Shown here: in pieces, positions 18,248 through 24,787 of the stretch
How the letters are laid out: each line of letters opens with the position of its first letter
Position numbering within the stretch: the stretch's first letter is position 1
Source of the DNA: an uncultured Actinomycetes bacterium
Lineage (GTDB): Bacteria; Actinomycetota; Actinomycetes; Nanopelagicales; Nanopelagicaceae
Length of the DNA stretch: 46,871 nucleotides
Reading direction: 5' to 3'
Assembly (NCBI GenBank): GCA_903842675.1
Contig: CAIMMQ010000045.1
Coordinates: forward strand, 1 to 46,871
Notes under the pieces: generated by a model
Databases searched by the model: none
What the model was told of the DNA's origin: nothing
Seen by the model: only the letters and a program-made list of their open reading frames with translations
Program-made: the position numbers and the translations under genes

Positions 18248-18877
18248 GTGGAAGCCGTTGAAGAGCTAGCAAGTTTTGCCAATGCTATTGCAGCGGGCGA
18301 GATCGTCGTCGTTCCACTCGAACATAGTTATGCCTTTGCCTGTGATGCCTTCAACCAAAGCGCTGTTGCTCGGATGCACGAGATTCGCGGCGCAGCTATC
18401 GGCACAGCGGCTCAAGTACTAATTTCAAGTAGTGATACTTTGGCTGGTGTTGCACATTTTGTACCGGATGACATGGCGAAATTAGCTAAGCGGTTTTGGC
18501 CTGGTGAATTAACGCTGCAAGTTGCGCCAAACATTTTTCTTAATTGGGATCTAGGTGATGCTGGTTCACTTGGTGAATTTGCCGTGCGCGTTCCTAAATC
18601 GGATTTTGCATTAGCGCTCGTAACTAAGACCGGCCCACTTGCAATTGCATCACTCGCTGGCGCGGGCCAACCGGCACTGCGCGAAATTGCTTCAAACCTG
18701 GCGCCCGAAATTTCACATATTTTCGATGCTGGCGTTCTGCCGGCCGGGGAGGCATCGACCGTTGTACGGCTGCGAGTGATCGGCACAGATTCGGGGCTGG
18801 AAGTGCTTCGTGTTGGGGCGATCACACTTGAGCAGCTTCGGGAAGTTCTTCCTGAAATTAGCGAAGCGACACTCTAG
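18248..18877 (+). CDS. Divergent YrdC/Sua5-domain protein
   Basis: The 209 residues have the YrdC fold pattern: VVPLEHSYAFACDAF at about residues 21-35, RFWPGELTL, FAVRVPKSDFALAL, and a C-terminal half that corresponds to the threonylcarbamoyl-AMP synthase core. The location before glyA and wecA is the usual Sua5 position. However, the substrate-binding K-x-R motif after the first helix reads EIRGAAIGTAA, without the paired Lys/Arg, and the S-x-N-x-S-G motif reads ASLAGAGQ. It may be an inactive or repurposed paralogue, or a strongly divergent Sua5 that starts t6A synthesis. GTG 18248 lies four bases after the hflX stop. Confidence 0.75.
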   Translation: MEAVEELASFANAIAAGEIVVVPLEHSYAFACDAFNQSAVARMHEIRGAAIGTAAQVLISSSDTLAGVAHFVPDDMAKLAKRFWPGELTLQVAPNIFLNWDLGDAGSLGEFAVRVPKSDFALALVTKTGPLAIASLAGAGQPALREIASNLAPEISHIFDAGVLPAGEASTVVRLRVIGTDSGLEVLRVGAITLEQLREVLPEISEATL

Positions 18878-18880
18878 GCT
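18875..18880 (+). promoter_or_regulatory. Putative leaderless -10 element of glyA
   Basis: TAGGCT overlaps the last codons of the YrdC gene and ends 7 bases before the glyA ATG at 18887. The absence of a Shine-Dalgarno fits a leaderless mRNA. Confidence 0.5.
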
Positions 18881-18886
18881 AGCCGT

Positions 18887-20152
18887 ATGAGCGAAACTTT
18901 TTACGGCCCAGATTTTCAAGCCCTATCGGCACAAGATCCAGATATTGCAGCGGTTTTGTTAAGCGAACTGGAACGTCAACGCACCAACTTGCAACTTATC
19001 GCAAGTGAGAATTTCACTTCGCCGGCAGTGCTAGCAACTATGGGTTCAACACTTTCAAATAAGTATGCCGAAGGTTATCCAGGCAAGCGTTATTACGGTG
19101 GCTGCGAGGAAGTCGACAAGGTAGAAACGATTGGCATAGAACGTGCCAAATCTTTATTTGGCGCCGAGCATGCAAACCTACAATCACATTCTGGCGCAAG
19201 TGCAAATGTTTCGGTTTATCAAGCTTTCACCCAACCAGGCGATACCGTTCTTGCGATGTCACTTCCGCACGGTGGCCATCTAACTCATGGTTCAAAAGTT
19301 AACTTTTCTGGAAAATGGTTCAACGTTGTTTCTTATGGCGTGCGCCAAGATAATGAATTAATAGATTATGACGAGCTGCGCGATTTAGCAAAAGCAAATA
19401 AACCTAAAATGATTTGCAGTGGTGCGACCGCTTACCCAAGCCTGATTGATTTCGCCAAAGTTCGGGAAATCTGCGATGAAGTTGGTGCGATTATGTGGGT
19501 TGATGCCGCACATTTCATTGGCCTAGTTGCCGGTAAAGCAATTCCATCACCGGTTCCTTACGCGGACGTAGTTTCATTTACTACCCACAAAGTTCTTCGT
19601 GGACCGCGCGGCGGAATGATTCTCTCCAAGGCTGAACATGCCGCGGCAATTGATAAGGCAGTCTTTCCTGGAATGCAGGGTGGGCCGATCATGAGCGCTG
19701 TTGCTGGAAAAGCTGTTGCACTTAAAGAAGCAGCAACACCTGCTTATCAACAGTATGCCAAAGATGTAATTGCAAATTGCCAAGAGTTGGCCGCAGGTTT
19801 GGTTGAAGAGGGAATGCGCGCTGTATCAGGCGGTACTGAGACGCACCTTGCCCTAATCGATATCCGCGCAAGTGGCGTAAATGGCAAAGTTGCTGACGAA
19901 CGTTGTGGCGCAGCAGGAATCGTTCTCAATAAGAATTCGATTCCTTACGATCCCGAGAAGCCTGCAGTAACTAGTGGCATTCGAGTGGGTACAGCAGCAA
20001 CTACAACCCAGGGGATGGGAAAGCCAGAAATGCGCGAGATTGCATCACTTATTGCCCGCGCAATCAAGGATGGTGGCGATGCCACCAAGGCAGAAGCAAT
20101 TCGGAGCGAGGTTCACACGCTCACTGCCAAATTCCCAATTTATGCTAGATAA
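18887..20152 (+). CDS. glyA: Serine hydroxymethyltransferase GlyA
   Basis: PLP enzyme that interconverts serine and glycine while loading tetrahydrofolate with a one-carbon unit. The PLP lysine is Lys235 in SFTTHKVLRGPRGG; other family marks are LIASENFTSPAV, NKYAEGYPGKRYYGG and the late NSIPYDP. The 421 residues match the family. It supplies methylene-tetrahydrofolate, which ThyX also uses. ATG 18887 is 9 bases after the YrdC stop and has its own leaderless -10 candidate; wecA starts 7 bases after its stop. Confidence 0.98.
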   Translation: MSETFYGPDFQALSAQDPDIAAVLLSELERQRTNLQLIASENFTSPAVLATMGSTLSNKYAEGYPGKRYYGGCEEVDKVETIGIERAKSLFGAEHANLQSHSGASANVSVYQAFTQPGDTVLAMSLPHGGHLTHGSKVNFSGKWFNVVSYGVRQDNELIDYDELRDLAKANKPKMICSGATAYPSLIDFAKVREICDEVGAIMWVDAAHFIGLVAGKAIPSPVPYADVVSFTTHKVLRGPRGGMILSKAEHAAAIDKAVFPGMQGGPIMSAVAGKAVALKEAATPAYQQYAKDVIANCQELAAGLVEEGMRAVSGGTETHLALIDIRASGVNGKVADERCGAAGIVLNKNSIPYDPEKPAVTSGIRVGTAATTTQGMGKPEMREIASLIARAIKDGGDATKAEAIRSEVHTLTAKFPIYAR

Positions 20153-20159
20153 TTAACAA

Positions 20160-21275
20160 GTGCGCGAGTATTTATTAACGATCGCTTTAGCGGCGACTTT
20201 CTGTTTTTTAATAACGCCATTTATTAAAGATTTAGCCATGAAATCTGGCGCATTTATGCAATTGCGCTCTCGCGATGTTCACACCTCGGTTACACCAAGG
20301 TGGGGCGGACTTTCAATGTGGCTAGCAATGTGCTTAACCTTCCTTGTTGTAAACCATTTGCCACTAGTTGGAAAATCTTTTGGCCGTGAGACAACGGGCA
20401 TCTTTCTTGCCGGAACTTTCATTATGGTTCTTGGTGCACTCGATGATATTTATGACTTGGATTCGGTTACTAAATTTGCTGGGCAAGCCCTCGCTGGTGG
20501 CATCCTTTTGTTACATGGTGTTCAGATACTTTGGCTTCCGATTAATGGCATTTACACCCTTCCGGCGAATATCGGCCAGCTACTAACTATATTTTTTGTA
20601 ATGGTTGTTATAAATGCCGTGAACTTTGTTGACGGCTTGGATGGACTAGCGACCGGAATTGTTGCAATCTGCGCTGGTGCATTCTTTGGATTCTCGTACC
20701 TGCTAGCCGTTGTTAACGGGTTCAACCGCGCTGGCGCACCATCGCTCATCACTGCTGTTGTAATTGGAATTTGTCTTGGATTCTTGCCTCATAACTATCA
20801 CCCAGCACGAATATTTATGGGGGACTCTGGTGCGATGTTCCTTGGGCTGCTTCTATCTGCAGCTGCTATAACTCTGACTGGGCAAGTGGATGCGAATGCA
20901 ATTACAAATCAACGCTCTGGCTCCACTCTATTACCGCTTCTTTTACCTTTCACAGTTCTTGCGATCCCGCTTCTTGATTTAGGCATGGCAATTGTTAGAA
21001 GAGTTAGGGCAGGTCGTTCACCATTCGCAGCAGATAGCGAGCACTTACATCATCGTCTTTTGGTGATGGGTAATTCACATCGCCGTACTACCGCAATTCT
21101 CTATTCCTGGACCGCAATGTTTGCCATTCCAACAGTGGTTGCGGCATTCGAGCCACTCTGGGTCGCAGTGCTTGTAGGGATAGCGATATTTGGTTTCTCC
21201 GTCTGGTTATTGAAGGATTCTTGGGAAAATAGGCATAGTTCACCAAAAAAAGTACAATTAATGTCGAGTGGATGA
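20160..21275 (+). CDS. wecA: Undecaprenyl-phosphate sugar-1-phosphate transferase (WecA/TagO/Rfe type)
   Basis: Membrane enzyme that transfers GlcNAc-1-phosphate (or a related sugar phosphate) to undecaprenyl phosphate, starting wall polysaccharide assembly. About ten or eleven hydrophobic segments are present, with family motifs DDIYDLDS (catalytic aspartates), NAVNFVDGLDGLA, MGDSGAMFLG and the cytoplasmic loop HLHHRLLVMGNSHR. The start is GTG at 20160, 7 bases after glyA. Its position before the atp operon is conserved in actinobacteria. In related mycobacteria the enzyme begins arabinogalactan linkage; the end product here cannot be told. Confidence 0.93.
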   Translation: MREYLLTIALAATFCFLITPFIKDLAMKSGAFMQLRSRDVHTSVTPRWGGLSMWLAMCLTFLVVNHLPLVGKSFGRETTGIFLAGTFIMVLGALDDIYDLDSVTKFAGQALAGGILLLHGVQILWLPINGIYTLPANIGQLLTIFFVMVVINAVNFVDGLDGLATGIVAICAGAFFGFSYLLAVVNGFNRAGAPSLITAVVIGICLGFLPHNYHPARIFMGDSGAMFLGLLLSAAAITLTGQVDANAITNQRSGSTLLPLLLPFTVLAIPLLDLGMAIVRRVRAGRSPFAADSEHLHHRLLVMGNSHRRTTAILYSWTAMFAIPTVVAAFEPLWVAVLVGIAIFGFSVWLLKDSWENRHSSPKKVQLMSSG

Positions 21276-21340
21276 CGCACAAATATATTTAATATGAGAA
21301 TGTTGGATTAATCGTTAGATTATTTGAATGGGTGGTAGTT
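21276..21340 (+). promoter_or_regulatory. AT-rich spacer, probable atp operon promoter
   Basis: This 65-base spacer is markedly AT-rich and holds several TANNNT matches (for example TAATAT at 21290-21295 and TAGATT near 21316-21321) before the first AtpZ-like gene. I cannot choose one -10, but it is the only sizeable AT-rich gap upstream of the operon. Confidence 0.35.
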
Positions 21341-21529
21341 ATGGCTGGTAATGAAGAGGGCGCTCTTTGGTCGATCTTCGGCTATCTAATTTCTGGTCTT
21401 GTAATCTGGGGCGCGATTGGTTGGGCTCTTGATCATTGGCTCCATTCTCACTTCTTCTTACTCGGCGGTCTGCTATTAGGTGCCGGAGCTTCGCTCTATT
21501 TGGTTTGGTTACGGTTCGGCCAAAAATAA
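21341..21529 (+). CDS. AtpZ/AtpI-like small membrane protein (first copy)
   Basis: A 62-residue protein with an acidic N-terminus and two hydrophobic helices: the first in ALWSIFGYLISGLVIWG, the second in LGGLLLGAGASLYLVWL, ending RFGQK. The layout and position at the head of the atp operon are those of AtpZ/AtpI-family assembly factors that help install the c-ring and may carry Mg2+ or Ca2+. ATG at 21341 has a GGTGG-type ribosome binding site; the GTG at 21332 is an alternative. Its stop overlaps the AtpI start (TAATG). A second, clearly related copy lies at 21953. Confidence 0.75.
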   Translation: MAGNEEGALWSIFGYLISGLVIWGAIGWALDHWLHSHFFLLGGLLLGAGASLYLVWLRFGQK

Positions 21530-21945
21530 TGGAGCGCTCGTTTGAATCAGATTTAGGCAAAGGTGCAGTAATTCCGGCAACTATTGTCGGCGTGATTGGA
21601 ATAATTATTGCTGGGCTTTGGCGTGGTAAATCTGGAATCCTGGCTGGTTTACTAGCACAGTTTATAGTTCTTCTCTTCTTTGCGATTCACTTATTGGTTG
21701 CAAAAATTTCTAATAAGTTAGATCCAATAGCCGTAATGGGCCTGGCGATGTTCTCCTATTTCGCCAAGGTAATTGTCCTAGGAGTTTTCCTACTTGTGGT
21801 TGTTGGCAGAATCGATCCAATCACTTTAGATCGAACTAGTTTCGGAGCCATCGCAATTGCAGTAACAGTTGCTTGGCTTGGTGGGGAGATCCGAGCATTT
21901 TTAAAATTGAAATTACAACTACCTCTTCCCAAGCGCAAGGAATAA
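21529..21945 (+). CDS. atpI: ATP synthase protein I (AtpI)
   Basis: A 138-residue protein with four hydrophobic segments (about residues 13-33, 38-60, 67-95 and 103-124), the usual AtpI four-helix form; the C-terminus is basic (KLQLPLPKRKE). AtpI assists assembly of the c-ring and is encoded before atpB in most bacteria. ATG 21529 overlaps the stop of the preceding AtpZ-like gene in a TAATG junction; a longer frame from 21436 reads through that gene and is not supported. The second AtpZ-like gene starts 7 bases after its stop. Confidence 0.8.
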   Translation: MERSFESDLGKGAVIPATIVGVIGIIIAGLWRGKSGILAGLLAQFIVLLFFAIHLLVAKISNKLDPIAVMGLAMFSYFAKVIVLGVFLLVVVGRIDPITLDRTSFGAIAIAVTVAWLGGEIRAFLKLKLQLPLPKRKE

Positions 21946-21952
21946 TTCATCA

Positions 21953-22144
21953 ATGGCGACGAGTGAAGAAAGTGCTTTTTGGACGATATTCTCTTATCTA
22001 ATCGCCGGTTTACTTCTTTGGGGTGGGGTTGGTTTGCTTGCCGACCATCTCTTGAAAACGCATTTTTTAACCCTGCTGGGTATGGCTGCCGGGATGGCCG
22101 CTAGCCTCTATTTAATCTGGCTACGTTTCGTCAAGGCCAAGTAG
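21953..22144 (+). CDS. AtpZ/AtpI-like small membrane protein (second copy)
   Basis: A 63-residue, two-helix protein: FWTIFSYLIAGLLLWGGVG, then LLGMAAGMAASLYLIWLRF. Compared by eye with the copy at 21341, about 33 of 62 aligned positions are identical, including EE, IF-YLI-GL, DH-L, HF and ASLYL-WLRF. The pair therefore looks like an old duplication with AtpI in between. Function is presumably ATP synthase assembly. A 129-base leader separates it from atpB. Confidence 0.75.
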   Translation: MATSEESAFWTIFSYLIAGLLLWGGVGLLADHLLKTHFLTLLGMAAGMAASLYLIWLRFVKAK

Positions 22145-22273
22145 CGGGTAGTTTTTTGGGTCTTTAGTAGGGATGTGGGAAATTTGGAAATTCCAGCAAT
22201 TTACCTCTAGGGTAAGGCGTTCCCTGAATATGAGAAGTACCCCAAATTTGTACGGAGCTAGAGGAGTTGGAAT
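22145..22273 (+). promoter_or_regulatory. atpB leader with a possible ribosome-binding-site-hiding stem
   Basis: CCTCTAG (22204-22210) is perfectly complementary to CTAGAGG (22258-22264), which includes the start of the GAGGAG ribosome binding site (22261-22266) of atpB. AGGG/CCCT (22209-22212 with 22222-22225) could form a competing inner hairpin. The 129-base spacer is long for this compact operon. Control of atpB translation is inferred. Confidence 0.4.
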
Positions 22274-23056
22274 TTGATCAAGCTGTTGGAAGCTGCGCAA
22301 CCTGGCTTCAAGCCTCCAGGCAGCGGCGATTTTATTTTCCAACCAATTTTCGGCCACAGCCTGTTAGCAACAAAACCAGTCGTACTACTTTTTTTCTCAG
22401 TTATTTTGATTTCTACTTTTTTCATCATCTCAGCCAGAAAAGCCGCCGTTGTTCCATCTAAATTACAATTTGCTGGCGAAGCGGTCTACGGATTTGTTCG
22501 TGATGGAATAGGTAAAGATGTAATTGGTGAAGAATTTCAAAGATTTGTTCCATTCTTATTTACTATCTTCACATTCATTCTGACCAATAACCTTTTCGGC
22601 GTTATTCCATTGATGCAATTCCCAACGATGTCGCATATTGGTTTTCCAGTTTCAATTACGATCTTTGTATATTTTGTTTATCACTACGTCGCGATAAAAA
22701 AGCATGGCCTTGGTAAATACCTCAAAGATATGTGCTTCATGCCGGGCATTCCAAAGCCGATGTATATTCTCCTAGCGCCTCTCGAGTTTTTAACTTATTT
22801 TGCAATTCGCCCACTGACCCTGGCAATGCGTCTGTTTGGAAATATGTTTGCAGGCCACTTACTGCTGATGCTCTTCACTTTAGGCGGTGAATATCTGCTA
22901 GGAAGCGCTTGGTTCTTAAAGATATTTAGCGCAATTTCTTTTAGTTTGGCCGTTGGATTAAGCTTCTTTGAAATGGGAATTCAGTGCCTACAGGCGTATA
23001 TATTTACGTTGCTTGTGGCGCTGTATATCGCTGGCGCACTCGCTGACGAGCACTAA
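22274..23056 (+). CDS. atpB: ATP synthase Fo subunit a
   Basis: Forms the stator half-channels that carry protons to and from the c-ring. The 260 residues have several membrane helices; the essential arginine is Arg186 in LAMRLFGNMFAGH, and the preceding PLEFLTYFAIRPLTL is characteristic. The start is TTG at 22274 with a strong GAGGAG seven bases upstream, which decides this start. An alternative frame from ATG 22267 is not coding. A hairpin follows before atpE. Confidence 0.97.
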   Translation: MIKLLEAAQPGFKPPGSGDFIFQPIFGHSLLATKPVVLLFFSVILISTFFIISARKAAVVPSKLQFAGEAVYGFVRDGIGKDVIGEEFQRFVPFLFTIFTFILTNNLFGVIPLMQFPTMSHIGFPVSITIFVYFVYHYVAIKKHGLGKYLKDMCFMPGIPKPMYILLAPLEFLTYFAIRPLTLAMRLFGNMFAGHLLLMLFTLGGEYLLGSAWFLKIFSAISFSLAVGLSFFEMGIQCLQAYIFTLLVALYIAGALADEH

Positions 23057-23064
23057 AACTAGAT

Positions 23065-23088
23065 TTGACCCGGCACCGGTCTGGTCAA
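23065..23088 (+). promoter_or_regulatory. Hairpin between atpB and atpE
   Basis: TTGACC (23065-23070) pairs with GGTCAA (23083-23088) across a 12-base loop. It lies 19 bases before atpE, upstream of its AAAGGGA ribosome binding site. It could help raise expression of the multi-copy c subunit by protecting or processing the mRNA. Confidence 0.45.
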
Positions 23089-23107
23089 TAGCTGAAAGGG
23101 AAAAGAT

Positions 23108-23314
23108 ATGACAGGCACACTCAGCATCGTGGGCTTTGGTCTTTCGACCATTGGACCAGGTACCGCAACTGGTTTGATATTTGCCGCCTACATCAGTGGC
23201 GTAGCTCGCCAACCAGAAGCACGTAGCATCTTGCAGCCAATTGCGTTCCTTGGCTTCGCACTTGCTGAAGCTTTAGCAATCTTTGGTCTGGTACTAGCTT
23301 TCGTCTTGAAGTAA
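23108..23314 (+). CDS. atpE: ATP synthase Fo subunit c
   Basis: The ring-forming proteolipid. It has 68 residues in a helical hairpin; the polar loop has the conserved Arg34-Gln35-Pro36 and the ion-binding carboxylate is Glu54 in [10 protein letters not shown]. No clear Na+-binding set (Gln and Ser/Thr partners) is seen, so proton coupling is likely. AAAGGGA precedes the ATG at 23108. The hairpin just upstream may set its high level relative to atpB. Confidence 0.96.
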   Translation: MTGTLSIVGFGLSTIGPGTATGLIFAAYISGVARQPEARSILQPIAFLGFALAEALAIFGLVLAFVLK

Positions 23315-23360
23315 ACCAAACACAACTTTGATACGGATTAGTTACGGAGCGATATAAATT

Positions 23361-23900
23361 ATGAATACACACTTATTTATTAAAGCAGCGTCCGAAAGCG
23401 GACCGAGCCCGGTAATTCCCAAGCCAGCAGAAATTGTTGTTGGACTTATTGCGTTCTCGATACTATTTATGCTGCTGCGCACCAAAGCTGTTCCAAGATT
23501 TGAAAAGGCTTATAGCGAGCGAACAAATGCAATTCAAGGTGGATTAGAACGCGCCGAGGTTGCCCAACGTGAAGCCGAGATTGCACTTCAAAAGTACACA
23601 GTCCAACTAACCGAAGCTCGTGGTGAAGCGCAGAAAATTCGTGAAGATGCCAGAGCGCAAGGCGCCGTAATAATTGAAGATCTTCGTGCCAAAGCACAAG
23701 AAGAGGCAGCACGCATCACTGCGGCCGCAGTTGCTTCAATTGAATCAGAACGCCAACAAGCGATTAATGCTCTTCGTAATGAAGTAGGCGCGCTGGCTAC
23801 CGAACTTGCTTCCAAGATTGTTGGCGAAGCCCTTGATGATCAAGTCCGCCAATCTCGCATTGTCGACCGCTTCTTAACTGATTTGGAGAAGAGCAACTAA
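23361..23900 (+). CDS. atpF: ATP synthase Fo subunit b
   Basis: Peripheral stalk subunit: one membrane helix near residues 22-42 (PAEIVVGLIAFSILFMLL) and then a long charged alpha-helical coiled coil to residue ~179. Unlike M. tuberculosis, this genome keeps b separate and does not fuse it to delta. ATG 23361 is preceded by CGGAG about 10 bases upstream. The delta gene follows directly after the stop. Confidence 0.95.
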   Translation: MNTHLFIKAASESGPSPVIPKPAEIVVGLIAFSILFMLLRTKAVPRFEKAYSERTNAIQGGLERAEVAQREAEIALQKYTVQLTEARGEAQKIREDARAQGAVIIEDLRAKAQEEAARITAAAVASIESERQQAINALRNEVGALATELASKIVGEALDDQVRQSRIVDRFLTDLEKSN

Positions 23901-24728
23901 ATGATCATCCTAGGTGGAAGTAGTCGCCAATCTTTGGTGGCACTTCGAGATGCACTCGATGGCAAGCTCAATGGAGCTTCTGCCACTGATTGCTCTGCCA
24001 TCTCTGCCGATCTATTTAAAGTACTTGATTCGCTAGATTCTTCGATTGGTTTACGCAGAGCCCTAACTGACCCTGCCAGAGATCAATCTTCAAAATCCGC
24101 TCTCGTTTCAGATCTGTTTGCAAAGTCAATCGGTGGCGCGGCTTTGGCATTGGTCGCGAGTGCAGTGTCGCTTAGATGGTCAAGTTCTGGTGAATTTGCA
24201 GATGCAATTGAGCAGATTGCTGTTGAAGGGCAAGCCGCAGCAGCTAACGTCACAAATGAGTTAGATAAGGTGCAACGTGAAATTTTTACTTTCTCACAAT
24301 TGCTTATTGAGAATCCGGGACTTCGCCAAGCACTCAATACAAGTTCGGATTCCATAGCTCATAAACAAGAGTTATTGAAGAGCATTTTTAGTTCTAAATT
24401 TTCAGCCTGCACTTTGAGTCTGTTAAATCAGACAGTCTCAACTCGCCGCAGTCGCAATATCGAGCGGACCGTTGTTGCGTATTCACATGCGGTGACTGCT
24501 CGCCGAAATCGGGTAAATGCCCACGTTAGAACGAGCATCGCATTAACCGAAGCTCAGACAAAGAAGTTGAACGATTCACTCACAAAGCAGATCGGTCAGA
24601 GCGTTCATTTAAATATTGAAATCGATCCAACCGTAATTGGTGGGATTGCAATTCGATTTGGTGATGAAGTAATAGATGGAACCATATCTAGTCGCCTTGC
24701 AGAGGCCAACCGGGTGTTGGTTTCGTAA
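23901..24728 (+). CDS. atpH: ATP synthase F1 subunit delta (long actinobacterial form)
   Basis: The OSCP/delta subunit joins the b stalk to the top of F1. At 275 residues it is about 100 longer than E. coli delta, as in other actinobacteria. The C-terminal half has the family pattern near VGGIAIRFGDEVIDGTISSRL. An internal similarity is visible: LRRAL at 51-55 and LRQAL at 141-145, each followed by a Lys/Leu-rich helix and another hydrophobic helix, which suggests a duplicated N-terminal module. The ATG follows the atpF stop directly (TAAATG). Confidence 0.93.
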   Translation: MIILGGSSRQSLVALRDALDGKLNGASATDCSAISADLFKVLDSLDSSIGLRRALTDPARDQSSKSALVSDLFAKSIGGAALALVASAVSLRWSSSGEFADAIEQIAVEGQAAAANVTNELDKVQREIFTFSQLLIENPGLRQALNTSSDSIAHKQELLKSIFSSKFSACTLSLLNQTVSTRRSRNIERTVVAYSHAVTARRNRVNAHVRTSIALTEAQTKKLNDSLTKQIGQSVHLNIEIDPTVIGGIAIRFGDEVIDGTISSRLAEANRVLVS

Positions 24729-24740
24729 TTTAAAACAGGT

Positions 24741-24768
24741 TTCAGGACTCATAAAACGTGAGCCTGAA
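24741..24768 (+). promoter_or_regulatory. Hairpin between atpH and atpA
   Basis: TTCAGG-A-CTCA pairs with TGAG-CCTGAA: ten base pairs with one bulged A and a 7-base loop. It is followed by AAGGAG, the atpA ribosome binding site. There is no T-run. It may act in mRNA processing between the Fo/stalk and F1 parts. Confidence 0.5.
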
Positions 24769-24787
24769 TTAGTTGAAGGAGAGAAAG

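Noticed and set aside
21436-21528. N-terminal extension of AtpI
   Set aside because: It reads out of frame through the first AtpZ-like gene; ATG 21529 with a TAATG junction fits better.
22267-22461. 64-codon plus frame at the atpB start
   Set aside because: It is out of frame with atpB, which has the essential arginine and a strong ribosome binding site.
24773-24787. TTG start for atpA
   Set aside because: It overlaps the AAGGAG site that clearly serves ATG 24788.
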